Assembly: GCA_965153355.1 (NCBI GenBank)
Contig: OZ231127.1
Location: forward strand, 47,306,001-47,370,000
Source: Flaccisagitta enflata
Taxonomy: Eukaryota > Chaetognatha > Sagittoidea > Aphragmophora
Length of the DNA stretch: 64,000 nucleotides
Reading direction: 5' to 3'
The position numbers were made by a program, and so were the translations under genes. Below are positions 30,600 to 42,116 of this stretch, piece by piece. The notes under the pieces were generated by a model. It was not told where the DNA came from and searched no databases. It was given only the letters and a program-made list of their open reading frames with translations. The first letter of the stretch is position 1; every line of letters begins with the position of its first letter.

Positions 30600-31066
30600 A
30601 TTGGGCCAAATTAGTCATGGGTCATACACGTTTAAAACAGCATTGGCATTGGCACGATATACAAATATACGAAATACAAAGTTAAGAAATTCATGCATGA
30701 GCATCAAAGACCTGATGCGTAGTGAACCTTTTTTTTATGTCATTTTTGATCCCATCGATTTTCTTTGTTTTGCAACCGGCTTTTTCCCAGCATGTGACGA
30801 CAGATTTCGCGGTGGCATGAATGGCGTCCGCTTCCCCAACTCATCTTTCCAGGAGCAGATGCAGATCAGTAAATGTGGCACATTCATTCCAAATGCTTCA
30901 AATGAATACATTCATGAGTAGAGAACCGTACACATACAGAACCATTATTCTAAGCTGTTTTTAATCACATGCGCAAGACCGTTATGCTGGTCAGTTGGTC
31001 CGTCCGTGACACATGGCTTTTGTGTGTAAGTGTTTTCGTTTTACGTGTGGAAAAACATGTGCGTGT

Positions 31067-31122
<56 letters not shown>

Positions 31123-31189
31123 AGTGCTCACCCGCATCCACGTTTCGGAAGCTACAACGTGACTGAGTTGCATGGGTGAAATCCATTTC
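30600..31189. other. T1 internal region without a confirmed gene
   Basis: The minus strand has a short frame (about 30740-30850) with GKRTPFMPPRNLSSHAGKKP that may be a remnant exon of the T1 gene. A (GT)n tract covers 31060-31120. Positions 30321-30382 just upstream are a partial copy of the abundant repeat. Confidence 0.4.
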
Positions 31190-31703
31190 TAATGAAAACT
31201 TACATCAACTTAGGGAGTTAGCTGCTTCAATACAAATTGAGTTGACGATCTCAACTTGGGCTTGTTTTAAAGACCTTTGTCTGTTCTTCAAAATGAGCCC
31301 AAGTTGATGTCATTAGCTCAATTTGCTTAGATAATATAAGCTTGCAAAGTTGCATGAGTGAAATCCAGTTTTTGCTCAAACTTACATCCACTTTGGAGCA
31401 ATGTTGCGTCTAAACGAATTGAGCTACTGACCTCAATTTGAGCTCATTTTAAAGAGCTGCGTCTGTTCTTTAAAATGAGCCCAAGTTGAAGTCATTAGCT
31501 CAATTCGTTAAGAAAATATGAGCAAACAAAGATGGGGGTGTCTGACCAATGTATTCTCCGTTTTTTCCTCATTTTTTTCCAACTACCGCTGCTCCAATTT
31601 GAATGCCCGTGACTTTCTGAGGCCTGTTTACTATTTTTTAGTTATATTGGAAAGGAAAAAGCGCCTGGTGGGGCTTCTCAAGTCATTTTCTGCGCATTCC
31701 ATG
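31190..31703. repeat. Right inverted-repeat arm of T1
   Basis: Reverse complement of the left arm. Two palindromic units (31236-31335, 31405-31510) replace the three on the left. The tip encodes the last few codons of the interrupted M ORF and ends next to AGCGCT at 31704-31709. Identity to the other arm looks near 90 percent, lower than the LTR identity of M, so the arms differed before insertion. Confidence 0.75.
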
Positions 31704-33200
31704 AGCGCTATTGCTCACCCGACGTCTCTTCTCTCTCACTTCGATTTGTAGATTATTGCCACCAGCATTGGCTCGTCGATCGTCTCTCGGATGATGTTGT
31801 GGAGGATCCTGCGTCAGGGGCGTCTGACGCTGATCGCTGCCACTTCCGGTCGAACGCGTGGCCTCCGCGATCCGACGAGCGGCTCCTTCACGTCGTCTTT
31901 TCCTCTGATTTGAGGCCTTTCCACGGGAAATATCTCTCAAAGTTCCATTTCCCATGTCCGCCGTTGCTCCAATCGATCTGATGTTGATGATTTTACACAA
32001 TTGGAGCGTCTCGCGAGTTTCAACCGTCGCAATCTCTCCGTCCTCTTCGACTAATGCGTCTCTGGTGATTTGTGTAGGAACATATGCCCTTCGCTCGGCT
32101 TGTGGATGAAGGGCATCTCTCTCCGCGCGTAAGCGACGCTGCGTGTCGTGGTATATTGCAGTGTGCTTCCGCTCGATGAGGGCGTCGACTTGGGCGTTGT
32201 AGATCTTCACCAATTCGACTGCTTGTTCCTGCGAGATGGAGGACAGGTCACTGATGTGCGGCGGGATCACCAGCGTCGCGTCAGGTGATGCTTGAAACGG
32301 CGCCGGCGCGGTCGAGTCTGCGGCCGGCGTTACTTGTAACGTCGACGACTCCACGACCGCCTGCGACGTCTGCGGCGGCGGCGGCAGAATTGGGGGAGCA
32401 AGAGGAGGAGCAGTAAGTACCCCTTGGGGGCCTGTAAGGGCGGGTTGAGCAACCTCCCCGGGAGGAAGTCCCTCTCCCCTTCCGTTGTGTTCGTGAGTGT
32501 CCATGTCATCGCCCTCACTGTCATCCTGAGTCTCGTAGTCGTCATCGTCATCGTCGTCGTTGTTGTCATCGTCAAAGTCCAAGTTGTCAGGGTCATTCAA
32601 ATCCTGTCGCTCTACTCCTTCTGCTCCGCGTGGCGGCGGGGGGGCGTCCGTGGTTAGATCCGACGTCGAATCCCCCATGAGCGCTTCCACTCCCGAAACT
32701 GCCGTATCGAAGCTTTCGTTGGCAGCTTGATCTCTTTTCGCCTTTCTTGCCGCCCGGAGCGCATCGTCGGCTTGACGACGCGCTTCACCGGCGGCGCGCT
32801 TGTCGGCGAAGGCGTTGGCATCGAACGCGTTGAGGGCCCGAGCAGGAATAGGGCCCGTAACGGTCCACGCGCCGGAAGACGAGTCGTTGAAGAGATGGCT
32901 GACCCCGTCGATGACGTCATCAGCTCCTCCAACGACGGACTGTTGCAACCCGCGAAGCCTGCGTTGTTCTCTGAGGGACGCTGCCTTGGCCTCCTGCTCC
33001 TGTCTCCTCCTCTTCTTCTCCGGGTCTTTCTTCTCTTCCTCCACTTTCCTCTTCTCCTCTTCCACCCTCGCCCGCTCCTCTTCCATCCTCCTCGTCTCCT
33101 CCTCATGGCTCCTCACCAACTCCTCCTGGGCTTGCGCCATTCGCTGCCTCCTCGCTTCGCGGATCTCGTCCGGCGTGCCATGGTTATTCTGCTGCGACAT
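31704..33200 (-). CDS. Element M extra ORF, coiled-coil protein (3' end cut by T1)
   Basis: The likely start is ATG 33200 (MSQQNNHGTPDEIREARRQR). The frame runs about 500 codons and stops at 31683 inside T1. Residues about 10-80 are a Glu/Arg-rich coiled coil (EETRRMEEERARVEEEKRK). Residues about 195-240 are acidic with a run of aspartates. A proline-rich linker follows, and the C-terminal third is basic. No enzyme motif, signal peptide or membrane segment is seen. It sits 540 bp past the pol stop on the same strand, so it is probably expressed from a spliced subgenomic RNA; CTTCCCCTTGTCGG upstream contains possible acceptor sequence but I cannot fix a site. Element N also has a coiled-coil protein after pol, though the two sequences do not align by eye. 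Confidence 0.6.
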
Positions 33201-33743
33201 GATGGATCTTTCAGCAACAGTTATGCGACGATACCGACAAGGGGAAGCTTTTAGCATAAGATAGTGTAAACGCCTGTTTTTGGAGAGAATTCAGATTTCG
33301 AGGTGTAATCAACGGAAAAAGGAAGACATATTCATTGACATCGAAGGAAGGTTAAATGGTATACGCGAATAAAGAAATAAAGACTTCAATTAGCGCCTCA
33401 AATCACCTCCACACTAAACAGTCAACAATATGGATAAAACAGAAAAGAAATGAACGAGCGAATGCTTCTATATGGTCAATACGAGATTGAAATGGCATGG
33501 CAAAATTTAGATTGTCAGTCAATCATGCGGACATTCTCAACTGACTGGGGCACCATGTACCTCTCTCTTTCTCGCAATCACACACAAAAACATATCAGAC
33601 AGACCGACTGAGAAAAAGTAAACAAGACCAAAAAATTTCATGAGAGAAAGAAACCCTCATTTCTATGTATAGTCTTTGCAAATAGAAACACTTATGCTTC
33701 TCTCTGGTCTACTTTCTCTCTCTCTCTTCACACTTATCCGTTT
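33201..33743 (-). other. Spacer between pol and the extra ORF of element M
   Basis: No coding potential. It contains CTCTCT-rich stretches at 33563-33575 and 33700-33730 on the plus strand. A splice acceptor for the extra ORF would be expected here. Confidence 0.5.
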
Positions 33744-36533
33744 TTAATCTGAATCCAGCTCCAATCGGACGATCTTCGACCGATCCTTGAGGACGATCTT
33801 GCCGTCGGGGCGTAGGATCTGTGCTTTCCGGACATGATCACCAGATCGCTCCACTTCGACGACGCGTCCCAAAGACCACTGATGCCGATGAAGCGTCTCG
33901 TCAACGATGATGACCAATGCATCTTTTTTGATATTCACTTCCGACTTTGTCCATTTGCTCCTTGCGTGTAGCAACTGAAGGTATTCGGCGCGCCATACCT
34001 TCCAGAAGGCGTCGACACGGGCCTGTGCGTTTCTCCATCGGCATCTCGTTCCCACGGCGTCATTTCCGGTCTCTGGAGGGAGAATAGCTGCCGACGAGTG
34101 TGAGAACGTAGACGGATGCAAGATGTTCACCGGCCTCAGCGCCGATGTATCGCTAGGATCGTCGCTCAAAGGCGTGAGAGGTCGACGGTTGAGAATTCCT
34201 TCCACCTCGATCACCGCCGTTTGGAAGACGTCGTAATGGAGCACGTGACCGGAAGTGATGGATGCCAAATGTTTTTTGAAAAGGGATACGACCCTTTCCC
34301 ATACGCCGCCGTAATGAGGAGTCCCAGGAGGAATGAAGTCCCATTGGAGTCCATGCTGTTGCAGCGCCACCGTCGACGACGCGTTCCACGACTGCATCTC
34401 CTCCTTCATGACGCGATTTGCACCAACCAAGTTAGTGCCACAATCAGAGATGAACCGACGCACCGTTTGTCGTCTTGCCGCAAATCGAATGATGGCGTTG
34501 ATCATTGCCTCTGTGTCCATTTTAAACAACACCTCCACATGCACCGCCCTCGAAACCATGCAGGTAAATACCACTGCCCAGACTTTATGATCCGCCCTGC
34601 CGTTCAGTTTCACCAGGAAGTGACCCATACAGTCAAGTCCCACCTCCTCAAAAGGCGCTGTTGGAATGAGCCGTCGTTGAGGAAGAGGCGCCATTTGCTG
34701 CTTCATCGGATCCTTGAAGTTCCTTTGGCATGTGACGCAATGGTGGATAACTGTCTTCACCGCTTGGAGACCACGAAGAATCCACACGAAGCGTCGCAGT
34801 TGGCACAAGACGTGTTTTGGGCCCGCGTGGAGATCCTGATGGTGCACGTGGCGAATCAGAGAAGCGACATTTGGATCCTTCGAAGGGAGAATCATCGGGT
34901 ATTTTTCATCATGGCCAATATCCGCGTTTACAAGCCTACTTCCGACGCGCATCGTCCCTTTCTCGTCGACAACTGGGTTGTGATGTCGTGGAGTCTTACA
35001 GATAACTTTGGCGCCGGCGTCGTTGATCAGCGGCGTCGTTTTTCCCACCGCTTTCAACTTAGTTATCTCTCCGTGGAAATGTTTGAACTGGATTGCGTTG
35101 ATCAAGCAGCGTTGTGCGTCGTACAATTCAGCCATAGATACAGAGTATGGGTTTTGCAGCGTCGTCGTCGCTGCTCTAGTTTTTGCCTTCACCTTCTGTC
35201 TCCATCGCTGCACACATTTCACAATCACGGCGATCAAACGCAATTTCGCCACCCATTCCTGGCGACGAGCGGCCACTGTATAGGCGAACATTTCCTTCTC
35301 CTTTTCCCCCTCCTCTTCTTCCACCGCTCCTGTTGCGACGGCGTTGATTGACGCCTCCGGCGCCGTCGCAATATTCATTGTCGGCCACTCAGATTTGGGA
35401 AGGTAGAGAAACTTCGGACCGAAATGGAAAATGTCCCATTTTTCCTTGTCGCCGGCGTCAATACCCCGCGAACAATAGTCCGCGGGGTTATTGTCCGTGT
35501 CAACCCATCTCCATTGAGAATCACTGGAGCCGCTATGGATTTTTGATAGCCGGTTTGCGAAGAAGCTCGGGCGTTTAGACTCATGGTCGAAAATCATCTT
35601 CAGCACAGCCTCTGAATCTGACCAGAGCGTCACCATGTCCTCGGTCACCTTTGGAATCGTTCTCTTGATGAAGAGTTTGAGTTTCACCGCTTTCTCTGCC
35701 GCTGTCATTTCTAACCTCGGCACTGAATTGTGGTGCGACGCTTTTGACGCATCAAGAGGGACAACGTGGGCCTTTGCGCACAAGATGGTAACGCGGATTG
35801 TTCCATCCTCGTCTTCCACCAACCAATAGCCCACTACTCCAAATCCAGGGATGGCGGCGTCGCAGAAGATGTGAACTTCTCGTCTAATGGCCTTCACGAT
35901 GCCCCACTCAATATGGCGCGGAATTTCAATTTGGATCAGCAATGGAGTTGCAGAGTACCATTTGGCGAAGCGTTTGATCAACGCCTCCTCCATCGTCGAA
36001 TCCCATCCTTTCTCGGAAGCTCTCGTCAACTGGAGGCACCTTCTTCCTTCAAGGGCGCGGGGCGCTGTGAATCCTAGTGGATCATAGTTATCAGCTTGCA
36101 TGGAGACCAATTCGCGAGGAGTTGTTGCATGTTGCCACCCTCTTACACGCTTCTGGATCGCATCTGAAGATGAAACAGTCCGTCGACGGCAACCATTGGA
36201 CCCCCAAGACCTTCGTCGGCTCCTCGAGTTTGGCGCTCAAGTCGACTGCGACATTCGGATCCTCGTCCATCACCTCCACCGCGTTCGACTTCCACTTAGT
36301 CAAAGTAAATCCGCCGCTCTTCATGGCGGCGATGAGATCTTGCTTCAACTGCAGTGCTTCGTCAACTGAATCTGCACCACCAGAGCCGTCATCAACATAG
36401 AAGGCGTGTCTCAACATTTCGTAGACATTTTCCGGGAAGTCTGGTTTGACCTTTTCTGCATGATGGCGTAAAACATAGCTGGTGACGAGATTTGATGAGA
36501 CTGATCCAAAGATATGCGCCAAGAAGAGCATCA
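33744..36533 (-). pseudogene. Element M pol, distal part: end of RT, RNase H, integrase
   Basis: Minus strand, directly after insertion T2. The first frame (36533 down to about 36110) has the RT catalytic box YVDD near 36410. The reading then moves to another frame near 36110, a one-base disruption, and stays open for 780 codons. RNase H residues are seen in HIFCDAA, PRLEMTAAE and LWSDSEAV. The integrase part has an HHCC zinc site (H-H before C-V-T-C) and the D-D-E triad in LDCMGHF, ISDCGTN and GGVWERV. The tail WSLGRVVEV is the conserved BEL/Pao C-terminal domain. It makes cDNA and inserts it in the genome, but this copy is inactive because of the frame break and T2. No restored sequence is given. 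Confidence 0.9.
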
Positions 36534-36539
36534 CGACTC

Positions 36540-37023
36540 ACAGTGGGTGGTTACCGGTACTTACCAATGCCTCTTTAAAATCGTCCGTCATGTTGAGTGG
36601 TACCACTTTCATAGTTTTCTTAAAACGTCAGCTAACGTCAGCTACTTACGGGACTGAGAGCTTGTTAAATGTCTTTTCTATGTAAATATCTATAAGTCAA
36701 CCATGGGGTTTTCCCGCGCAATTCTGACACTTTGTTTTATAAACAGAAAAAGATGATTCTGCATTATGCAAATTAAGCGAAAGAAAAAAGCGAAAGCGAA
36801 AGAAAAAAGACCGTGAACAGAAACCTAAACATCTTTTTCTTGACTCAAGTCAATCGATGCTTTTGTTTGTTGTCACGTAACCTTGGTTACGCCATTCAGA
36901 AAATCGTTTTAGTGCTGGTTCGTGCATTACGTGTAGTAGCACTATGACAGTGTTCCTTATGCAATGTTACAACTGTGCTTGCCTAAGAAGTTTTGGTCGC
37001 TGTTGATGCAGGGAAGCAAATTC

Positions 37024-37070
<47 letters not shown>

Positions 37071-37117
37071 CGAGAGAGAGCTAGAGAGAGCGAGAGAGCA
37101 AGAGCGAGAGCAAGAGC

Positions 37118-37148
<31 letters not shown>

Positions 37149-37499
37149 ATGTCAGTTCCAGCGAAAGAATGGAGGAAGCGACCGAGTGGCCCATTTAAAC
37201 CGTGATTGTTCAATTGTAAATTTGTTACATTTGAATTCCGCGCTAACGGATTTCAGGGGACCAACATCTTGTTTTAGATGGAATTCCACTATAGTCAATG
37301 TATGAATTAAAGAAAAGAGAAGGATGGACCAACGGACGGCCCAATTGACTGACAAAGTTACGATCGTAACAAGCGCTATTCAGAAGGGTTTTTTTCTTTC
37401 TGCGCCTATGTATTGGAAGACTTTTAGAAAGTATATAGAGCAGCATATCATTTGAATCCTCTTTTCATAGAGAACACGAAGCTGGTGATAATTGTTTTA
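36540..37499. other. T2 left interior
   Basis: No gene. A (CAA)n tract occupies 37022-37072 and a (GA)n-rich stretch follows to 37148. The rest is unique AT-rich sequence. Confidence 0.6.
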
Positions 37500-37800
37500 T
37501 TCGCGGACTTGCGATTCTATAAGAGGCTTTGTCCATCCGTCGGCTTGTCAGTCCGTAATGATCAAGTTGAAAAGTTTAGAAACGCCCTAGCCCACCCATC
37601 TGCGACGATGTTGCAACCCCGCCATCCCCGCGTTACTTGGTTTTAGTTGTGGATACGCAACTCTATAAGAGGCTTTGTCCGTCCGTCTGTTGGTCCGTTG
37701 GTCCGTCCGTAATGATTGGTTTTAGATACTTTTTGTGTGTGTTTCTGTGGATTGGGGTTGGACGCCCCTGCCCACCCATCCGCAACGATATTGTGACCCT
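37500..37800 (-). repeat. Two copies of the abundant short repeat in tandem
   Basis: 37500-37620 and 37642-37800 each carry a TCTATAAGAGGCTTTGTCC head, a short GGTCCG tract and the CCCACCCATC(T/C)GC box, both in the same orientation. The second ends GATATTGTGACCC like the fragment at 461-510. Confidence 0.75.
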
Positions 37801-38026
37801 AGTTTCTGGGCAGCGGCCCCCAATTTTTAAGCAATTTCCAGGCTAATAGAAACTCCCAAAAGTCTTAGCAAGGGGCCCAAGCTTATGTAAAGGATTAGAT
37901 CTCTAAAGCTCAGGCTTGAATAATGGCCCAACATCTCAAGGCTTATAATGAGGCCGAAATATTTAATTTCTTTGTACATCTTCTTTTTTTTTCTTTTTTT
38001 TTAATTATGTCTTTTTTTCTCTTTTT

Positions 38027-38491
38027 GGGCAGTGGCCCCAAAGGGGATGAAGTCCTGTAGAACACAAGGGCACTTTCGTTTGTGCGTCCATTCATTCGTC
38101 TGTTCGTTTTTTTGTTTGTTCGTCCCCCCCTAGACCCTCTCAGGCCTGAAATCTGCCGTCTCAGGCCTGAAATCTACCCTCTCAGGCCTGAAATCTGCTC
38201 TCTCAGGCCTTGAATCTGCCCTCTCAAGCCTGAAATCTGCCCTCTCAGGCCTGAAATCTGTCCACTCAGGCCTTAAATCTGCCCTCTCAGATTCAAGGCC
38301 TGAGATTTCAGGCCTGAGAAGGTAGATTTCAGGCCTGAGAGGGTAGATTTCAGGCCTGAGAGGACAGATTTCAGGCCTGAGAGGGCCTAGGGGGATGGAT
38401 GAATGGACGGACAGACAAATGGACGAATGGACGCACAAACGAAAGTCCACCTGTGTTCTACATGACTTCGTCCCCTTTGGGGCTGCTGCCC
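38027..38491. mobile_element. Inverted-repeat element, GGGCAGC family, with a palindromic minisatellite
   Basis: Ends GGGCAGTGGCCCCAAAGGGG and its complement with two mismatches; the inverted match continues through GATGAAGTC and GTAGAACACA. The interior (38130-38390) is a tandem array of CTCAGGCCTGAAATCTGCC units that reverses orientation near 38290, so the array itself folds back. Confidence 0.8.
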
Positions 38492-39656
38492 TGCTTCCTC
38501 TCACTCCAATTCACAATCATGCAAAGCAGGGCAACGGGTATTGCTGACCACATAACAGTAGGGACAGAAAATTTGATAAAAAGTTGACCTCCATCTTACA
38601 TGGATATTTGGCTAATCAGACATATTTTTCCACCATGCATGGAATTTCATTTGAAAACTCTTCCAAATTACTTCAAAAGCTGACCATGTGGAGGTATTTT
38701 GCTCTTACGGTTTAGGCTCAGTAATGATTTCAATCATGATGGTTGAATGAATATTATTTTAGACAAATTTTGTCTGTAAATCCTTCAATACTTCATTTTT
38801 GCTCCACGGCTCTTTGTGCTGATGTGTCAGGCTATTTGTTGGCCCATCGTCTTATCTGCTGATCTATTGTATTTGAGAATTATGGCCTTTTTGATTTTTC
38901 TTAGGTAATTTAAGCTGAAGTAGTAAAAAACAGATTCAAAGTTCTATTATATAGATTCAAATTCTGAGTAACAAAATTTTAACCACCATACTTTAACTCA
39001 ATATTGAGGCCAAACCAAAGGACTGACCAACTTGCACCAATTTAGCTTTTTAAGTACTTTTGAAAACCTTTCAAATGATGTATTGTTTGATATTGAATGA
39101 TATCTAAAGTTGTTAATAAGTCAATAGATATTGTCAAAAAGTTCTGTATCAAATTTTCTGTCGCTACTGTTATTGCCCTTGGGCGACCTGTTTTTTTCTC
39201 TTTTCTTACTTCCCAAAGGGCCGATGTCCTCTTGGACACAGGGGGGAATTTCCATATGTCCATCCATCCATACATCCGTCCGTCTGTCCATCCATCTGTC
39301 TCTTGGTCCATCCATCCATCCATCTGTCCGTCCATACATCCCCCCCCTGAAGCTTATCAAGCCTCAAATTCCCATTGAATAACAAGGAAAATTTACAAAA
39401 TGCAATCTTCCCATTGAATAACATGGAAAATTTACAAAAAAGCAAAAAATGCATATTTCCCATTGAATAACATGGAAAAAATGCAAAACTCCCATTGAAT
39501 AACATGGAAAATTGACAAGAAATTGAAAAAATGCAAAATTCCCATCAAATACCATGGAAAATTGCCCCTAAGGCCTCAAATATACCCTCACAGGACGTAT
39601 GGAAATTTACCCCAAGCAGGGCATCGGGTACCGCTGACCATGTGCAATCCTTGTTC
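38492..39656. other. T2 interior with a diverged minisatellite
   Basis: No gene. 39178-39250 resembles a GGGCAGC-family end (CAAAGGGCCGATGTCCTCTTGGACACAGG). 39365-39560 has about four units of 45-55 bp built from CCCATTGAATAACATGGAAAA. 39255-39340 is a CCATCCAT-rich tract. Confidence 0.55.
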
Positions 39657-40289
39657 TTTTTAGATGCATCCTCGCATCTCTATAGGAGGTCGTGTCCGTC
39701 TGTTGGTCACGCAAACCTTTAAATCGCGAAATCAGAGGCCTTTTCATCCAAAAAGCAGCACCAATACACTCTTTCACTCATTCTATCACTTAATCATTCG
39801 TTATATCATTCATTCATTCATTCATTCATTCATAAAAAACATTCACTAATAAAAAACATTCATTCACAGAGGACGCATCGTTGGCCTACTTGGCCTTGTT
39901 TTCTTTTTTCTTTTTTTTCCCTTTATTCCTCTTTTTCTCTTTCTTTTTTCCCTCTTTTTTTTTTTTTTTTTTTTTATCCTCACCGAGGGGCCCTGCTTCC
40001 CCCCAGTACCGAGCCTCTATCAAATTGCAAAGATTGTATAGGCCTGTGTCCGGCTCTGAGCATATCAAATGAACTTCGCCACCCCGACACTATTGACGCT
40101 CTTGCCGAAGCAAATGTGTGCCTTCACAAACAAGGAACTGGCGCGCGGCTCCAAACGGAAGCTCGACGGAAAACTTTGGCGTATAAGCAAATCCCCGAAA
40201 TGGAAAGAAAGAAAGCAAGAACGAAAGAAAGAAAGAGAGAACGATAGAAAGAAAGACAAACTAATGGGAAGAAAGTGAAAAGGACACAA

Positions 40290-40392
40290 ACACACAGACA
40301 CATAGGCACACAGACACACAGACACACACACACAGAAACACACACAGAAACACACACAGACACACACACAGACACACACAGACACACAAACA

Positions 40393-40450
<58 letters not shown>
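40290..40450. repeat. (CA)n microsatellite
   Basis: ACACAGACACA-type units pass into pure (CA)n at 40397-40450. The ORFs across it are repeat artefacts. Confidence 0.95.
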
Positions 40451-40452
<2 letters not shown>

Positions 40453-40734
40453 TCTAGATCTCTTCATCATATTACGGTTTGATACTTCTTTCTTAGGCAA
40501 AGAAAAGTGACGATGATGAAATGTCTGCATAAACATTGCTTAAAGTGAAAATACTATCGCAAAAAAGACATAAAAATCTAGAGTACGGCAAAGACTCAAA
40601 TGCAATGATAAGGAATGTTCTAGGGTCTTATAATGGCCTTGCATTCAATACTAGAGGAAATCATTTTACAAAAAGTGAGACGAGGTGGTGGGTGGGACGT
40701 TGACCTGGTATCCAGTTGAAAAATAGCTGGTTAG

Positions 40735-40882
40735 TGAAATAGGGTGGTTAGGTGGTCGAGGGTGGTCGGTGGAGGTAAGTGCTGGTAGGTGGTGATTTCC
40801 AGCCCACAGTGATAGTGAAATAGGGTGGTTAGGTGGTCGGTGGAGGTAAGTGCTGGTAGGTGGTGATTTCCAGCCCACAGTG
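40735..40882. repeat. Tandem duplication at the right end of T2
   Basis: Two units of 75-86 bp, each containing AGTGAAATAGGGTGGTTAGG and GTGCTGGTAGGTGGTGATTT, and ending CCAGCCCACAGTG. The second ends at the T2 boundary, so the T2 terminus itself is doubled. Confidence 0.85.
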
Positions 40883-42098
40883 CGACTGCTTCTCTCATGC
40901 TTTTGTCGGTGAACCACATATACCTGAACGTGTCCGCGTCCTCAGGATGGACGCGGACATTATGAAAGAACGCCTTAATATCGGTCATAAGACCGATTTT
41001 ATGAAGGCGAAATTTCATAAGAACTTCAGTTAATACGTTCATGATATTGGGGCCTCCAATTAGTAGTTCATTTAGGCAGATGCCGCCAGTCTCCGCGCGT
41101 CCATCGTGACAAATCCGCGTTTTATTCCTTTCCTCCACCACATGGATGGGTAAGTACCAGCGTGGCGATGAGATGGTTTCGTCGTCGTTTTTCGGATCAA
41201 TCTCTATCGCCACGCCCGTCTCTACAAATTTGTCCATTTCTTTGAAGACGCGATCGCGGAGATCATGGTCGTTTGAGAGTTTATATCGGAGGCTTTTTGT
41301 CCTTTTAATCGTCATCGCACGTGCGTTTACGGACTTGATAATTTCGACGATTTTCTCTTTCTCATACAGCCATGGAAGCCCCACGACATATTTTTGGAGA
41401 TTCTCGTCGAAATATATCGTTTCCATCACTCGTTTTACAGCGCGACGATTCTCTTCAGACTGGCCCATTTCTTCCTCCGATACAATGGCGAAGTCATGGT
41501 AGAACATGCGGTCGAGAGATTTGCTCAATGCGACGTTATCCACATGGATTGCTTTAATGACAGCGGTATCATCAGATCTTCGTCCACTCTTTCCTGCCAC
41601 AGTCCATCCAAAACCGCATCTGAAGGCTGTCAAAGATCCCAATGGACCTCTTCTTGCCTCCACAGGCATCGTCGCGTCGTAATGGGCGGCGCCGATGATC
41701 AATTGGACGGGACCGTTTACTTTTGGAAATGGAACGTCGCGAAGATGAGATTGATTTGTGAAGTCGCGTTGGCATGGAGCAATGTCCGCTTCACCCGTCA
41801 ATAATTCTCCCGTTAATGCGTTACTGATGTGGACATTGTATTCCTCGTCAATCGATGAAAGGATAAAGGACGCTAAGACTTTCTCCTCCACCACTTCACA
41901 ATTGACCGTATGCACGCGCATCAGCATCTTTTCGGTTGGTAAGTCTAATTTTTTAACGATTTGAAGCGATAAAACGTCACGATCCGCTCCGCTGTCAATC
42001 ATCCCCAACACTACGGTGGAACGGCCCGTCGACGCGTTGGTGATCTTTACAGGGACAATCGGTCGCATGACATCATCCTCCGCAACTACCGTCCTCAT
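40883..42098 (-). pseudogene. Element M pol, proximal part: protease and start of RT
   Basis: The ATG at 42098 is in the same frame as gag, six codons after gag's TGA. Near the start, GMIDSGADRDVLS is the aspartic protease motif with D-S-G-A. The region to about 41400 is the protease-RT linker of BEL/Pao pol. Near 40985, LMTDIKAFFHNV contains the first catalytic aspartate of RT. The frame is cut at 40883 by T2 and continues at 36533. The residues from T2 appended to this frame (WAGNHHLPALTSTD and on) are not retroelement protein. Confidence 0.9.
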
Positions 42099-42116
42099 CG
42101 CGGAGGTGGCAGCGAG

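Larger units (their letters stand above)
11526..31703. mobile_element. T1: DNA transposon with long inverted repeats, interrupted by element N
   Basis: The two ends are long inverted repeats. The left arm is 11526-11622 continued at 27795-about 28400; the right arm is about 31190-31703. Both contain the block GGCGCTTTTTCCTTTCCAAT near the tip and GGAGCAGCGG further in. AGCGCT flanks both sides (11520-11525 and 31704-31709). Without N, T1 is about 4.0 kb. The arms contain tandem palindromic units (see 27890-28380). Inside is a minus-strand reading frame (28923-29949) of a transposon-associated family. T1 splits the 3' extra ORF region of element M. The six-base duplication could be a different length because AGCGCT is its own reverse complement. 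Confidence 0.75.
36539..40882. mobile_element. T2: 4.3-kb insertion in the RT region of element M
   Basis: CGACT lies on both sides (36534-36538, 40883-40887). The ends are imperfect inverted repeats: CACAGTGGGTGG at the left and, read inward from the right, CACTGTGGGCTGG; a further block GTACTTACC / GCACTTACC follows in both. Removing T2 and one duplication leaves the RT frame open across the site, which confirms the boundaries. The interior has no transposase and consists of microsatellites, copies of the abundant repeat (37500-37620, 37642-37800, 39657-39714), inverted-repeat elements and two copies of a 75-86 bp unit at the right end. It is either a non-autonomous DNA element or one that carried older repeats along. 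Confidence 0.8.

Noticed and set aside
28850-31190. T1 interior as a host gene trapped between repeats
   Set aside because: The frame fragments lie between matching inverted arms with a target duplication and belong to a family known to me as multicopy, so transposon origin is simpler.
34116-35351. 411-codon plus-strand ORF opposite integrase
   Set aside because: It is the complement of the RNase H and integrase coding sequence, rich in Arg and His, with no domain of its own.
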